A DNA stretch of 16,932 nucleotides from an uncultured Corynebacterium sp. GTDB taxonomy: Bacteria > Actinomycetota > Actinomycetes > Mycobacteriales > Mycobacteriaceae. Both the position numbers and the translations under genes were made by a program. Below the pieces are notes generated by a model. The model saw only the letters and a list, made by a program, of their open reading frames with translations, did no database searches and was not told the origin of the DNA. Location: positions 1 to 16,932 of the forward strand of contig CALTTF010000035.1 in NCBI GenBank assembly GCA_943908385.1, in the 5' to 3' direction. Shown in pieces: positions 7,173-14,806 of this stretch. Numbering within the stretch: the stretch's first letter is position 1; every line of letters begins with the position of its first letter.

Positions 7173-7970
7173 ATGGCTATGAACAAAAAACAGAACATTT
7201 CTGCTGCCGGTGAGCAGCAGGTCACCCCGGATGACCTCGAGAAGAATTACCTTGAACACGACGGCTCGTCCGAGGTCGAGGTTGAAACCCACGGCATGGG
7301 AGAGAAGCTGAACCGCCTCCGCGCCGCCGTGCTCGGCGCCAACGACGGCATTGTCTCCACCGCCGCCGTCGTCGTCGGTGTCGCCGGCGCGACCGACAGC
7401 ACCCGCGAGATCTTCACCGCTGGTATCGCCGCCCTGGTCGGCGGCGCGGTCTCCATGGCGCTCGGCGAGTACGTGTCCGTCTCTTCGCAGCGCGATGCGG
7501 AGAAGGCCGCTATCGATGCCGAGAAGAAATTGCAGGAGCAGGATCCCGAGGCGGAGTTCCGCCACCTGGTCCAGGCGTACAAGAACGACGGGCTCTCCCC
7601 GGAGACCGCCCTTGCCGTGGCCCGCGAGCGCACCGAATCCGACCCGCTGTCCGCGCATCTGGAGGTCCACTACGGCCTCGACCAGGACGACATGGTTAGC
7701 CCGTGGTCCGCCGCGATCGCGTCGTTCCTGTCGTTCTTCGTCGGCGCATTGCTGCCCCTCGGCGCGATCATGCTCGGCGGCGGCGCCACCACCCGCGTGG
7801 CCGTCTGCGTCGTGGTCACCCTGATCGCCCTGGCTGTCACCGGCGCGATCTCCGCCAAGCTCGGCGACGCCAAGCCTGCCCGCGCTGTCGTACGCCTGGT
7901 CGTCGGCGGCGGGTTGGCGCTCGCTGCGACCTTCGCGGTCGGCTCGCTGTTCGGTACCGCGGTGGGGTAA
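7173..7970 (+). CDS. VIT1/CCC1-family metal (Fe2+/Mn2+) transporter
   Basis: A 265-residue membrane protein of the vacuolar iron transporter family, which moves ferrous iron or manganese by exchange with protons; in bacteria an export or detoxifying role is usually proposed. The first membrane helix carries the family motif LGANDGIVSTAAVVVGVAGA (about 54-73), the second GGAVSMALGEYVSVSSQRD (90-108). An acidic cytoplasmic region (105-175) corresponds to the metal-binding domain of plant VIT1, followed by three helices at about 177-200, 206-227 and 236-262. The charged N-terminal 45 residues are not conserved in look. Start ATG 7173 (MAMNKK) or ATG 7179; the ribosome site is weak (GAG). The promoter holds an iron-box-like palindrome. 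Metal specificity cannot be read from sequence. Confidence 0.9.
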   Translation: MAMNKKQNISAAGEQQVTPDDLEKNYLEHDGSSEVEVETHGMGEKLNRLRAAVLGANDGIVSTAAVVVGVAGATDSTREIFTAGIAALVGGAVSMALGEYVSVSSQRDAEKAAIDAEKKLQEQDPEAEFRHLVQAYKNDGLSPETALAVARERTESDPLSAHLEVHYGLDQDDMVSPWSAAIASFLSFFVGALLPLGAIMLGGGATTRVAVCVVVTLIALAVTGAISAKLGDAKPARAVVRLVVGGGLALAATFAVGSLFGTAVG

Positions 7971-8004
7971 TTCTGGAGGCTTCCGGTCCGGCGTTGTTCT
8001 TTGT

Positions 8005-8031
8005 GCTGGCCCTGAGCCCAGCCGGGCCGGC
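8005..8031. terminator. Hairpin between convergent genes
   Basis: GCTGGCCC (8005-8012) pairs with GGGCCGGC (8024-8031) around an 11-base loop, with one G-U pair. It lies in the 69-base gap between the convergent transporter and the repeat-containing unknown gene and could serve both. No T-run follows, so support is moderate. Confidence 0.4.
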
Positions 8032-8039
8032 CCTAGAAC

Positions 8040-9284
8040 CTAGAACTTGGAGAAGCGCTTCACCAGCATCTCCTCGAGCTCGCGCCAACCCTCGGCCTTG
8101 TCGGTGAAGGGGGCGGAGGGGACGTAGCCGGCGGCTTCGGTGGAGCCCATCATGTAGGCGAGGTAGTCCTGCATGCGGGGGTTGGCGAGCAGGTAGGAGT
8201 TCAGGGAGTCGTCGTCGGCCCAGTCGGCGGCGTCGGCCATGAGCTCGTAGGCCTTGGTCATCTGCTGGGTGTCGACGGTGTCGACGCCCTTCTCGATGTC
8301 GGAGGCGATGCCGTTGAGGGAGTAGGAGTTGTCCGGGTGGACGGTGACCTCGAGCTCGCCGGCGTTGGCGAGGTTCTGCAGGTCGGTCCAGGTGCTCACG
8401 CGGGCGAGTTCGTGGTCGTCGTTGTCGACGATCCAGCGCAGCATGTGCTTCGTGGTCGGGAAGGTGAAGATCTCCCCGAACTTGCCCAGGAAGACGGGGT
8501 TGTCGCCGACGTAGGTGCGCATGGTGTAGACGCCCTTGCCCTGGACAGTGATCTTGACCGGATCGATGCCGGCCTCGGCCCAGGCGGAGGAGTCGTACGG
8601 GTCGGCGGCCGCGCGGGCTTCCTCGGCGTCCTTCTCGGCTTGGGCGCGTTGCTCCTCGCGGGCGGCGGTGGCGGCGGCGATGGATTCGGCGGCGGTGTGG
8701 ACGTGGCCGGCATTCAGCTCGTCCTCGGCGACAACGCGGACGGACTCATCGAGCGAGGTGACCACATTCTCCCAGTTGGTCAGTACAGCGCGGCCGACAC
8801 CGGACCACTCGTCGAGGCCGGTCGGGCCGGCATAGTGCTCGTGGCCGCGGTGGACGTTGTTCAGGATGGAGTGGGACGCGAAGAAGATGGACGCGTCCTG
8901 CGCGGAAGCGACCTCGGCGAGCGAGCGGGAGAGCTGGAAGGTGCGGGAGACCGCGGAGACATTCTCGTGGCTCGGGCGGCCGGCCAGGAAGGACGGCAAG
9001 CCGATGATGTCGTAGTAGTTCTTCTCGCCTGGAACGACGCGGTCGTCGCCGCCGTTCTGGAAGGCGGACCACTTCGGGTGGTCCACAAGGTCGTGGTCGC
9101 CGTGGTCTTCGAGGTAGACGAGGAGCTCCTCGGGGCTGTTGAAGACGAGGACGTTGTCGGCGTCGCCGAGGAAGGCCTGCCATTCGGAGCCGCCTTGGCG
9201 CCACGTCGGGGCCCAGAGCGTGTAGAAATCGCCCTCCGTCAACGAGATCTTCACGGGGAGAATCGCGCGCGTAGTCATGGGCAT
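8040..9284 (-). CDS. Conserved-looking protein of unknown function with an internal duplication
   Basis: I do not recognise a named family. The 414-residue product has no signal peptide or membrane segment and is acidic. Residues 10-75 and 242-302 align with each other. Both read PVKI(S/T), then G.(F/V)YT(L/M), FLG, an F.(S/T) stretch, and a D.(D/G)DH(D/E)L block ending in W(S/T). So the protein carries two copies of a roughly 62-residue domain. Between them is a helical region, including an Ala/Glu-rich likely coiled coil at 196-228. A Trp-rich, helical C-terminal part follows 345. Start ATG 9284 or ATG 9278 (MTTRAILPVK); no Shine-Dalgarno is seen, and TAATGT eight bases before 9278 could be a -10 box. 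It lies 33 bases after the NlpC/P60 gene and may be cotranscribed with it. Confidence 0.75.
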   Translation of the reverse strand: MPMTTRAILPVKISLTEGDFYTLWAPTWRQGGSEWQAFLGDADNVLVFNSPEELLVYLEDHGDHDLVDHPKWSAFQNGGDDRVVPGEKNYYDIIGLPSFLAGRPSHENVSAVSRTFQLSRSLAEVASAQDASIFFASHSILNNVHRGHEHYAGPTGLDEWSGVGRAVLTNWENVVTSLDESVRVVAEDELNAGHVHTAAESIAAATAAREEQRAQAEKDAEEARAAADPYDSSAWAEAGIDPVKITVQGKGVYTMRTYVGDNPVFLGKFGEIFTFPTTKHMLRWIVDNDDHELARVSTWTDLQNLANAGELEVTVHPDNSYSLNGIASDIEKGVDTVDTQQMTKAYELMADAADWADDDSLNSYLLANPRMQDYLAYMMGSTEAAGYVPSAPFTDKAEGWRELEEMLVKRFSKF

Positions 9285-9317
9285 TCACATTACTAAACCC
9301 GTGGCCAAATATTCGAG

Positions 9318-10397
9318 CTAGGCCGTCGGCCGCCAGAACCCTTTGAACGGCATGCCGATATTGGTGGTGCGCACCGGGTTCATCTGCACGGGGTCGCCAG
9401 CTTCGACCATCATGCCGTCGCCGGCGTACATGGCGACATGCCCAGTCCAGACGATGAGGTCGCCGGGCTGCAGATCGTCGTGGCTGACTTGTTGCCCGAT
9501 GGCCTGGTTCTCGGCGGTGCGCGGGATCTCCACGCCGGCTTGCCGGTAGGCCCACGAGGTCAGCCCGGAGCAGTCGAAGCCGCCGGGCGCGCTGCCGCCC
9601 CACACGTACGGAGTGCCCAGCATGGATTTCGCGGCGGCGACGGCGGCACGCCCGGCTTCGCTGTCCCCGGCGGGTACGGACTCGTCGGAGCTCTCGGCGG
9701 GAGTAACGGCGGGGGCCTCGGCAGCAGAGGCCGTCGTGTCCAGGGATGCGGGCTGCGTGGGTGCGGCGCGCAGTTCTTCCTCGGCGGCCTGCGCGGACGC
9801 CGATGGCACGAGCGGGTCGCGTGCCAACGCGTCGGCGACCACGGTGTCCAGGCGCCCGATCAACGGATTCAGGTCTTCTTCCAGCACATCAAGGCGCTTA
9901 TCGACGTCCGCCAGCGCCCCTCCCGCCAACACCGTCAACTCGAGGATTGCGCCGAATCCGGCGGGGCCGCTCAGCAGACCCGGCAGAAGCGGGGCGGCGT
10001 CAATGAGGAATTGCCTGCCGGTCTCGATGATGTCGGTGGCCGCTGATTCGATGAAGGGGGTCGCCTCGGTGATGACCGATTCGATCTCCCCGCGGTCGGC
10101 GGCGAGGTTCGACGCGGCGCCGAGCAGGCGCGACGGGTCCGCGCCGACGAGATCGGCAAGGGCTTTGGCGGAGGCGAACTCGGGAGTGGAGCCGACAGTG
10201 ATCTCCGGCAGGGGACGAGGTGCGGCTTCCAGGATGGAGCACAGCACCGGCTCGATCAGGGTGGAGCCGGCGGCGGCGAGCAACGGCATGAGGCCCAGAC
10301 TGGACGCCATCGGGTCGGCCGGCGGGGTGAGGGACGGTGCCGGCGTCTGGGTTGGCAGAGAAGTCTGCGGCGGCGAAAGTGTCAGAGTCGCGGTCAT
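9318..10397 (-). CDS. NlpC/P60 cell-wall peptidase without a signal peptide
   Basis: A 359-residue protein with a C-terminal NlpC/P60 domain (about 250-359), a cysteine peptidase that cuts D-Glu to diaminopimelate bonds in peptidoglycan. C276 (FDCSGLTSWAY), H320 (TGHVAMYAG) and E332 (MVEAG) form the triad; the H-to-E spacing of 12 matches RipA. The first 210 residues are mostly helical and Ala/Leu-rich, with hydrophobic stretches at 34-58 and 134-163, then a Pro/Ala/Ser linker (about 211-248). The N-terminus (MTATLTLSPPQTSLPTQTP) has no Sec or Tat signal, which is odd for an enzyme whose substrate is outside the cell. Its ATG overlaps the stop of the 94-residue gene (ATGA). I infer export by type VII (ESX) secretion as a pair. 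Confidence 0.88.
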   Translation of the reverse strand: MTATLTLSPPQTSLPTQTPAPSLTPPADPMASSLGLMPLLAAAGSTLIEPVLCSILEAAPRPLPEITVGSTPEFASAKALADLVGADPSRLLGAASNLAADRGEIESVITEATPFIESAATDIIETGRQFLIDAAPLLPGLLSGPAGFGAILELTVLAGGALADVDKRLDVLEEDLNPLIGRLDTVVADALARDPLVPSASAQAAEEELRAAPTQPASLDTTASAAEAPAVTPAESSDESVPAGDSEAGRAAVAAAKSMLGTPYVWGGSAPGGFDCSGLTSWAYRQAGVEIPRTAENQAIGQQVSHDDLQPGDLIVWTGHVAMYAGDGMMVEAGDPVQMNPVRTTNIGMPFKGFWRPTA

Positions 10398-10678
10398 GGG
10401 AGCAGGGCCTTGAAGGAGTGGGCGGATGAGACGTCGATAAGCGATGCTTTGTTGCTGAATACCGACATGTTGTCGGCGACGCGGTGCGCTTCATCGGTGA
10501 GCAGCACGGCTTGGTCGTTGGCGGCGGCGACGGCGCCCCTGATCGCGGCGGCGAGGCCGGCGAGCGGGCCGGCGTCGGGCAGCTGCGGCAGGGACGTGGG
10601 CGTGAGCGCGTCGGCGTCGGCGCGCAGTGAATCGAGGTCGGTTTCTGTGGCGGCGGTGTCCAAATTCAAGATGTGCAT
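10394..10678 (-). CDS. Small helical protein, possible ESX/EspC-like partner
   Basis: A 94-residue acidic protein with no signal peptide, Trp or Cys. A short helix (about 12-25) is followed by a Pro-rich turn (27-38) and a long Ala-rich helical region (38-83) containing LTDEAHRVADNMSVFSNKAS. No WxG motif is present. Size, helical content and the helix rich in Ala with Asp/Glu near its end recall EspC/DUF2580-like proteins associated with type VII secretion. I cannot confirm this without a profile search. It is the first gene of the minus-strand group and is translationally coupled to the NlpC/P60 gene by an ATGA overlap. Start ATG 10678; AAGG lies only just upstream, so initiation context is weak. 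It is divergent from upp across 71 bases. Confidence 0.7.
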   Translation of the reverse strand: MHILNLDTAATETDLDSLRADADALTPTSLPQLPDAGPLAGLAAAIRGAVAAANDQAVLLTDEAHRVADNMSVFSNKASLIDVSSAHSFKALLP

Positions 10679-10735
10679 GCCTTATTGGACTGTCCTGGCC
10701 GCCGTTCGGTTCCATCGGGCCGGAAAATTCCGCGA

Positions 10736-10741
10736 TAGCAT
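10736..10741 (+). promoter_or_regulatory. -10 box of (near-)leaderless upp
   Basis: TAGCAT fits TANNNT and ends eight bases before the upp ATG at 10750. No Shine-Dalgarno intervenes, so transcription probably begins within one or two bases of the start codon. Confidence 0.5.
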
Positions 10742-10749
10742 GGGTGCCT

Positions 10750-11385
10750 ATGGAGATCACGATCATCGACCACCCGCTGGCCCAAGCACGTCTGACCCGG
10801 CTGCGCGACGAGCGCACGAATAATTCGGGGTTCCGCACCGCACTGTCGGATCTGGGGGCGATGCTGGTCTACGAGGCCTCGCGCGACCTCGAGGTGGAAA
10901 CCTACGAGTGCACCACCCCGGTCGGCACCGCGGAAGGCACGCGGCTGAAGAATCCGCCGATCATCGTGCCGGTGATCCGCGCGGGCCTGGGCCTGGTGGA
11001 CCCGGCGCTGTCGATGATCTCGGACGCGCAAGTGGGCTTCATCGGCCTGGCGCGCGACGAGGAGACGCACGAACCGGTGCCGTACCTGGAGGCGCTGCCG
11101 GACGACCTGTCGGGTCAGCCGGTGTACCTGGTGGACCCGATGCTGGCCACGGGCGGTTCGCTCGTGCACGCGATCGAGCTGCTCACCGCGCGCGGGGCAG
11201 ACGACATCACGGTGATCACCGTTGTCTCGGCGCAGCCGGGCGTGGACCGTCTCGCGGAGATGGGCGTGCCGCTGCGGCTGATCACGGCGGCGGTGGACCC
11301 GGCGCTGAACGAGGACGCGTACATCGTCCCGGGCCTGGGCGATGCGGGCGACCGCCTCTACGGGCCTCGAAATATTCACCTCTAA
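10750..11385 (+). CDS. upp: Uracil phosphoribosyltransferase
   Basis: This 211-residue enzyme makes UMP from uracil and PRPP in pyrimidine salvage. The PRPP-binding loop DPMLATGGS is at 129-137 and the uracil-binding segment VPGLGDAGDRLYG at 193-205, both characteristic of bacterial Upp. PVIRAGLGL (74-82) is also typical. Start ATG 10750 gives the usual N-terminus (MEITIIDHPLAQ); longer frames upstream would cross the -10 box. The length matches the family. It is divergent from the helical protein/NlpC operon and followed by an XRE regulator on the same strand. Confidence 0.97.
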   Translation: MEITIIDHPLAQARLTRLRDERTNNSGFRTALSDLGAMLVYEASRDLEVETYECTTPVGTAEGTRLKNPPIIVPVIRAGLGLVDPALSMISDAQVGFIGLARDEETHEPVPYLEALPDDLSGQPVYLVDPMLATGGSLVHAIELLTARGADDITVITVVSAQPGVDRLAEMGVPLRLITAAVDPALNEDAYIVPGLGDAGDRLYGPRNIHL

Positions 11386-11391
11386 CCCTCT

Positions 11392-11411
11392 TGTGTGGCG
11401 CCCCTCACACA
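11392..11411 (+). terminator. Weak hairpin after upp
   Basis: TGTGTG (11392-11397) pairs with CACACA (11406-11411) around an 8-base loop, starting seven bases after the upp stop, and is followed by TTTCAATTA. The stem is short, so this may be a weak terminator or attenuator between upp and the regulator. Confidence 0.35.
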
Positions 11412-11443
11412 TTTCAATTACCCTCCAAACCTAAGGGAAAACT

Positions 11444-11449
11444 TAAAAT
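11444..11449 (+). promoter_or_regulatory. Candidate -10 box of the XRE regulator
   Basis: TAAAAT lies in a short AT-rich stretch (11411-11454) unlike the surroundings, 13 bases before the proposed TTG start. CTTAA occurs twice around it (11442-11446 and 11450-11454), the second inside the palindrome CTTAAG, which could be an operator for the regulator itself. Confidence 0.4.
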
Positions 11450-11462
11450 CTTAAGGGGGGGC

Positions 11463-11900
11463 TTGGAATTGGATGAGGTTTTGCCGACGCGCAATTGGGT
11501 GAGTTTCGGGTACAGCCTGTCCGCACGTCTGCGTCTGTTGCGCAATATGAGGGGGATCAGCCAGATGCGTCTGGCTGAAATGGCGGGGTTGTCGCGCAGC
11601 CTGGTGTCGAATCTGGAGCGCAACAGCTCCGGCCCGACGGGCTCGTCCGATCCGACGATGAGCACCATTTACCGCCTGGCCTACGCCCTGCGCGTACCGC
11701 CCGCGGTGCTGCTTCCGGCCGTGGGGGAAGAGGTCGGCGATCTGTGCTGGGAGGCGCTCGAGCGCGTGGTGGAAAAGGCGAAGGATATGGATACCGAAGA
11801 GGGGGAGCAGGAAGTGCGGCGCGAGTGGAGCAAACTGAGAACCACCGTCGCCTGGCCGGTCCGGCCCGAGGACACGAAGCCGTTCGCGTCGAAGAAGTGA
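11463..11900 (+). CDS. XRE-family transcriptional regulator
   Basis: A 145-residue DNA-binding protein with a helix-turn-helix of the Cro/CI (XRE) type at about 21-84: ARLRLLRNMRGISQMRLAEMAGLSRSLVSNLERN is a standard HTH_3 pattern, followed by SDPTMSTIYRLAYALRVPPAVLL. The acidic C-terminal half (86-145) is helical and has no recognised ligand domain. The start is uncertain. TTG 11463 is preferred because AAGGGGGGG ends just before it and an AT-rich promoter-like stretch precedes it; GTG 11499 is the alternative and would keep the whole domain. The frame is open far upstream into upp, which has no meaning. It lies downstream of upp, an arrangement I recall from C. glutamicum. Targets unknown. 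Confidence 0.85.
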   Translation: MELDEVLPTRNWVSFGYSLSARLRLLRNMRGISQMRLAEMAGLSRSLVSNLERNSSGPTGSSDPTMSTIYRLAYALRVPPAVLLPAVGEEVGDLCWEALERVVEKAKDMDTEEGEQEVRREWSKLRTTVAWPVRPEDTKPFASKK

Positions 11901-11975
11901 GCGCAGCCTCGCCGAGGTGCGCCCGCGGGGAGGGCTCCTGCAAGAAAATCCCGGCGATTTTCCGCCCCGACTATC

Positions 11976-11999
11976 TGTACAGCTTGGTCTAGTTGTACA
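11976..11999. promoter_or_regulatory. Two TGTACA boxes upstream of the amidohydrolase gene
   Basis: The palindromic hexamer TGTACA occurs at 11976-11981 (within CTGTACAG) and 11994-11999, 18 bases apart start to start, in the 196-base gap before the amidohydrolase gene. This may be an operator for a dimeric regulator. TACACT (11996-12001) overlaps the second box and could be a -10 element. Confidence 0.35.
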
Positions 12000-12096
12000 C
12001 TTCCACGCAAAGCAAAACTAGATGCGCGCGGACGGCTTGAGGACGCTAGCCGGGGCCGGCGCGCGATCATCGTCGAGGCGAAGGGGAGTGTGCAGC

Positions 12097-13281
12097 GTGG
12101 CAATAGCGGCTCAAATCGACCAATGGTTGGTGGCGCACCGCGACCAGGTCGTGGAGTGGCGCCGCCACCTGCACTCCCATCCGGAGCTGTCCCACGCCGA
12201 GATCGAGACGACGCAGTTCATCGCCGGCATTCTCGCAGACCACGGGCTCGAGCCGCAGCTCTTCCCGGAGACGGGCCTCTACGTTGACATCGGCCCGGAG
12301 AGTGAGCAGCGCCTGGGCTTCCGCGCGGACATCGACGCGCTGCGGGTCGAGGAAGTCTCGGGCCTGCCGTTCGCCTCGCGCACACCGGGCATGTCGCACT
12401 CGTGCGGCCACGACGTCCACACCACGATCTGCCTGGCGCTCGCGTGCGCCCTGTCCGAGATCGACCTGCCGTTCGGCGTCCGCATCATCTTCCAGCCCGC
12501 AGAGGAAGTCATGGACGGCGGCGCGCGCGACGTGATCGAGTGGGGCGGTTTGAAGGGCGTGTCCAGCATCTACGCCGTCCACGTGGAGCCGAAGCTGCGC
12601 GTCGGACAGGTCGGCGTGCGCACGGGCGCGATCACGTCCGCCGCCGATGTTCTGCGTATCGACGTCACCGGCCCCGGCGGCCACACCTCCCGCCCCCACC
12701 TGACGGCCGACGTGGTCTACACCCTGGGCAGCCTGGTTACCCAATTGCCGGGCCTTCTTTCGCGCCGGGTGGACCCGCGCACCGGCACCGTGCTCGTCTT
12801 CGGCCAAATCGAGGCGGGCTTCGCGGCCAATGCCGTGCCGAAAACGGGCCGCGTCTCCGGCACGATCCGCACCCAGGACATCGGCACGTGGCGCACGTTG
12901 GAGCCGCTCATGCGCGAGCTTATCGACGACGTCATCGCCCCCACCGGCTGCAATTACGAGCTGTCCTACACCCGGGGCGTTCCGCCGGTGATGAACGACG
13001 ACGTGGCTACCGCGGCGCTGGCTGGCGCGGCGCAGAACGTCGACCCGCACGCGGTGGTGCAGGCCCCGCAGTCCAGCGGCGGCGAGGATTTCTCCTGGTA
13101 CCTCGAACACGTCCCGGGCTCGATGGCGCGGCTCGGATGCTGGCAGGGGACGGGACAGAAATACGATCTGCACCGCGGCGACATCATCGTCGACGAGCGC
13201 TGCATCGACGTGGGCGTGCGCCTCTTCGGATCGCTGGTCGAGCGCTATGAAGGCGGCCTCGTCGACCCCGCCGCCGTGTAG
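12097..13281 (+). CDS. M20-family metal-dependent amidohydrolase
   Basis: A 394-residue peptidase M20 (M20D-like) enzyme of the N-acyl-amino-acid / aminobenzoyl-glutamate hydrolase group, which removes acyl or aryl groups from amino acids. Likely metal ligands are C103 and H105 (SCGHDVHT), E137 with E136 (QPAEEVMDGGA), H162 (YAVHVEP) and H359 (YDLHRGDIIVDE). D78/D80 are in GFRADIDALRVEE. The dimerisation insert lies roughly at 180-290 (GPGGHTSRPH). The start is GTG 12097 because AAGGGGAG lies eight bases before it; a frame from ATG 12022 adds 25 basic, unconserved-looking residues. Mycobacterial AmiA1/AmiB1 occupy a similar neighbourhood. The true substrate cannot be inferred. Confidence 0.92.
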   Translation: MAIAAQIDQWLVAHRDQVVEWRRHLHSHPELSHAEIETTQFIAGILADHGLEPQLFPETGLYVDIGPESEQRLGFRADIDALRVEEVSGLPFASRTPGMSHSCGHDVHTTICLALACALSEIDLPFGVRIIFQPAEEVMDGGARDVIEWGGLKGVSSIYAVHVEPKLRVGQVGVRTGAITSAADVLRIDVTGPGGHTSRPHLTADVVYTLGSLVTQLPGLLSRRVDPRTGTVLVFGQIEAGFAANAVPKTGRVSGTIRTQDIGTWRTLEPLMRELIDDVIAPTGCNYELSYTRGVPPVMNDDVATAALAGAAQNVDPHAVVQAPQSSGGEDFSWYLEHVPGSMARLGCWQGTGQKYDLHRGDIIVDERCIDVGVRLFGSLVERYEGGLVDPAAV

Positions 13282-13380
13282 CTCCCCGCCCAACTCCCGG
13301 CCCGGTCGGCGGCACGCGCAGCTGACAGCTACAGTGGACTCCCGGAAACTGTGCAGACGCGAAGCGCAAAGGAGACATGC

Positions 13381-14787
13381 GTGTCCAAAAAGATCGTGAT
13401 CATCGGCGGCGGCCCGGGCGGCTACGAGGCAGCACTCGTTGGTAGTTCGTACGGCGCGGACATCACGTTGGTCGAGGATCTCGGTGTCGGTGGTTCCGGC
13501 ATTCTGCGCGACGTGGTCCCGTCCAAGGGCTTCATCGCGGGCACGAACATCAAGACCGACCTCCGCCGCGCCGATGCCATGGGCCTCAAGCACGGTCTCG
13601 GCGACGTGAACCTGTCGGTTCCGGCGCTGAACAACCGCGTGGTCGCGCTCGCCTCCGAGCAGTCGCGCGATATCCGCGCCCAGATCGAGCGCGCCGGCGT
13701 GCGCGTGGTCAACGGCCGCGGCCGCTTCGCCGAGAAGCAGGAAGGCCACACCACCCACCGCGTCGAGGTGGCGCTTAACGACGGCACTGAGGAGGCCATC
13801 GACTGCGACATCGTGCTGATCTCCACCGGCGCCTCCCCGCGCGTGCTTCCGAAGGCGAAGCCGGACGGCCGCCGCATCCTGAACTGGCAGCAGATGTACG
13901 ACTTGATCGAGATGCCGGAGCACCTCGTCGTGGTCGGTTCGGGCGTGACCGGCGCCGAGTTCGTCTCCGCCTACGCCGAGCTGGGCGTTAAGGTGACCAT
14001 GGTCGGCTCCTCCGACCGCATCCTGCCGCACGACGACGCGGACGCCGCTGACGTGCTGGAGCAGGTCCTGTCCAACCGCGACGTGACCCTGGTGAAGGAT
14101 GCCCGCGTGGACAGCGTGGAGAACACCGGCGAGGGCGTCATCGTCCGCACCAGCGACGGCCGCGAGATCACCGGCTCCCACTGCCTGATGTCCATCGGTT
14201 CCATCCCGAACACGAAAGACCTGCAGCTCGAATCCCAGGGCGTCGACGTCACCCCGTCCGGCCACATTCACGTCGACCGCGTCTCCCGCACCAACGTCTC
14301 CGGCATCTACGCAGCTGGCGACTGCTCCGACCTCATGCCGCTGGCATCCGTCGCCGCGATGCAGGGCCGCATCGCCATGTACCACGCACTCGGCGAGGGC
14401 GTGGAGCCGCTGCGCATCCGCACCGTCGGCAACGCCGTGTTCACCCGCCCGGAGATCGCCGCGGTGGGCATCACGGAGCAGCAGATCCACAACGGCGAGT
14501 ACTCCGCCGACATCATCAAGCTCGACCTGGCTACCAACCCGCGCGCGAAGATGCGTTCGCTGAAGACCGGTTTCGTGAAGATCTTCGCCCGCAAGGGCTC
14601 CGGCCAGGTGCTCGGCGGCGTGATCGTCGCCCCAACCGCCTCCGAGCTGATCCTGTCGCTGACCATCGCCGTGACAAACCACCTCACGGTCGAGCAGCTG
14701 GCCAATTCCATGGCGGTCTACCCGTCCCTGTCGGGCTCCATCACTGAGGCCGCCCGCCGCCTGGTGCACAAGACCGACCTGAACTAA
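13381..14787 (+). CDS. lpdA: LpdA-type flavoprotein reductase lacking redox cysteines
   Basis: A 468-residue member of the flavoprotein disulfide reductase family. It has the FAD motif GGGPGGYEAA (9-18), the NAD(P) motif GSGVTGAEFVSAY (186-198), a second FAD motif YAAGDCSD (310-317) and the C-terminal dimerisation domain (about 345-468). The active-site stretch reads GGSGILRDVVPSK, so both cysteines of GGTCxxxGCIPSK are replaced (G40, V45). The catalytic His-Glu pair is also gone (Y447 in VYPSLSG, G452). It therefore cannot be a dihydrolipoamide dehydrogenase; the related M. tuberculosis Rv3303c LpdA is reported as an NAD(P)H:quinone reductase, and I infer a similar role. Start GTG 13381 with AAAGGAG six bases upstream. 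Confidence 0.92.
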   Translation: MSKKIVIIGGGPGGYEAALVGSSYGADITLVEDLGVGGSGILRDVVPSKGFIAGTNIKTDLRRADAMGLKHGLGDVNLSVPALNNRVVALASEQSRDIRAQIERAGVRVVNGRGRFAEKQEGHTTHRVEVALNDGTEEAIDCDIVLISTGASPRVLPKAKPDGRRILNWQQMYDLIEMPEHLVVVGSGVTGAEFVSAYAELGVKVTMVGSSDRILPHDDADAADVLEQVLSNRDVTLVKDARVDSVENTGEGVIVRTSDGREITGSHCLMSIGSIPNTKDLQLESQGVDVTPSGHIHVDRVSRTNVSGIYAAGDCSDLMPLASVAAMQGRIAMYHALGEGVEPLRIRTVGNAVFTRPEIAAVGITEQQIHNGEYSADIIKLDLATNPRAKMRSLKTGFVKIFARKGSGQVLGGVIVAPTASELILSLTIAVTNHLTVEQLANSMAVYPSLSGSITEAARRLVHKTDLN

Positions 14788-14806
14788 GCGCCGAAAAGGC
14801 CAGGTA

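Noticed and set aside
11945..11961. Inverted repeat GAAAATC/GATTTTC with a 5-base loop after the XRE regulator, considered as a terminator.
   Set aside because: The stem is AT-rich and short, with no T-run beyond its own arm; too weak to list as a terminator.
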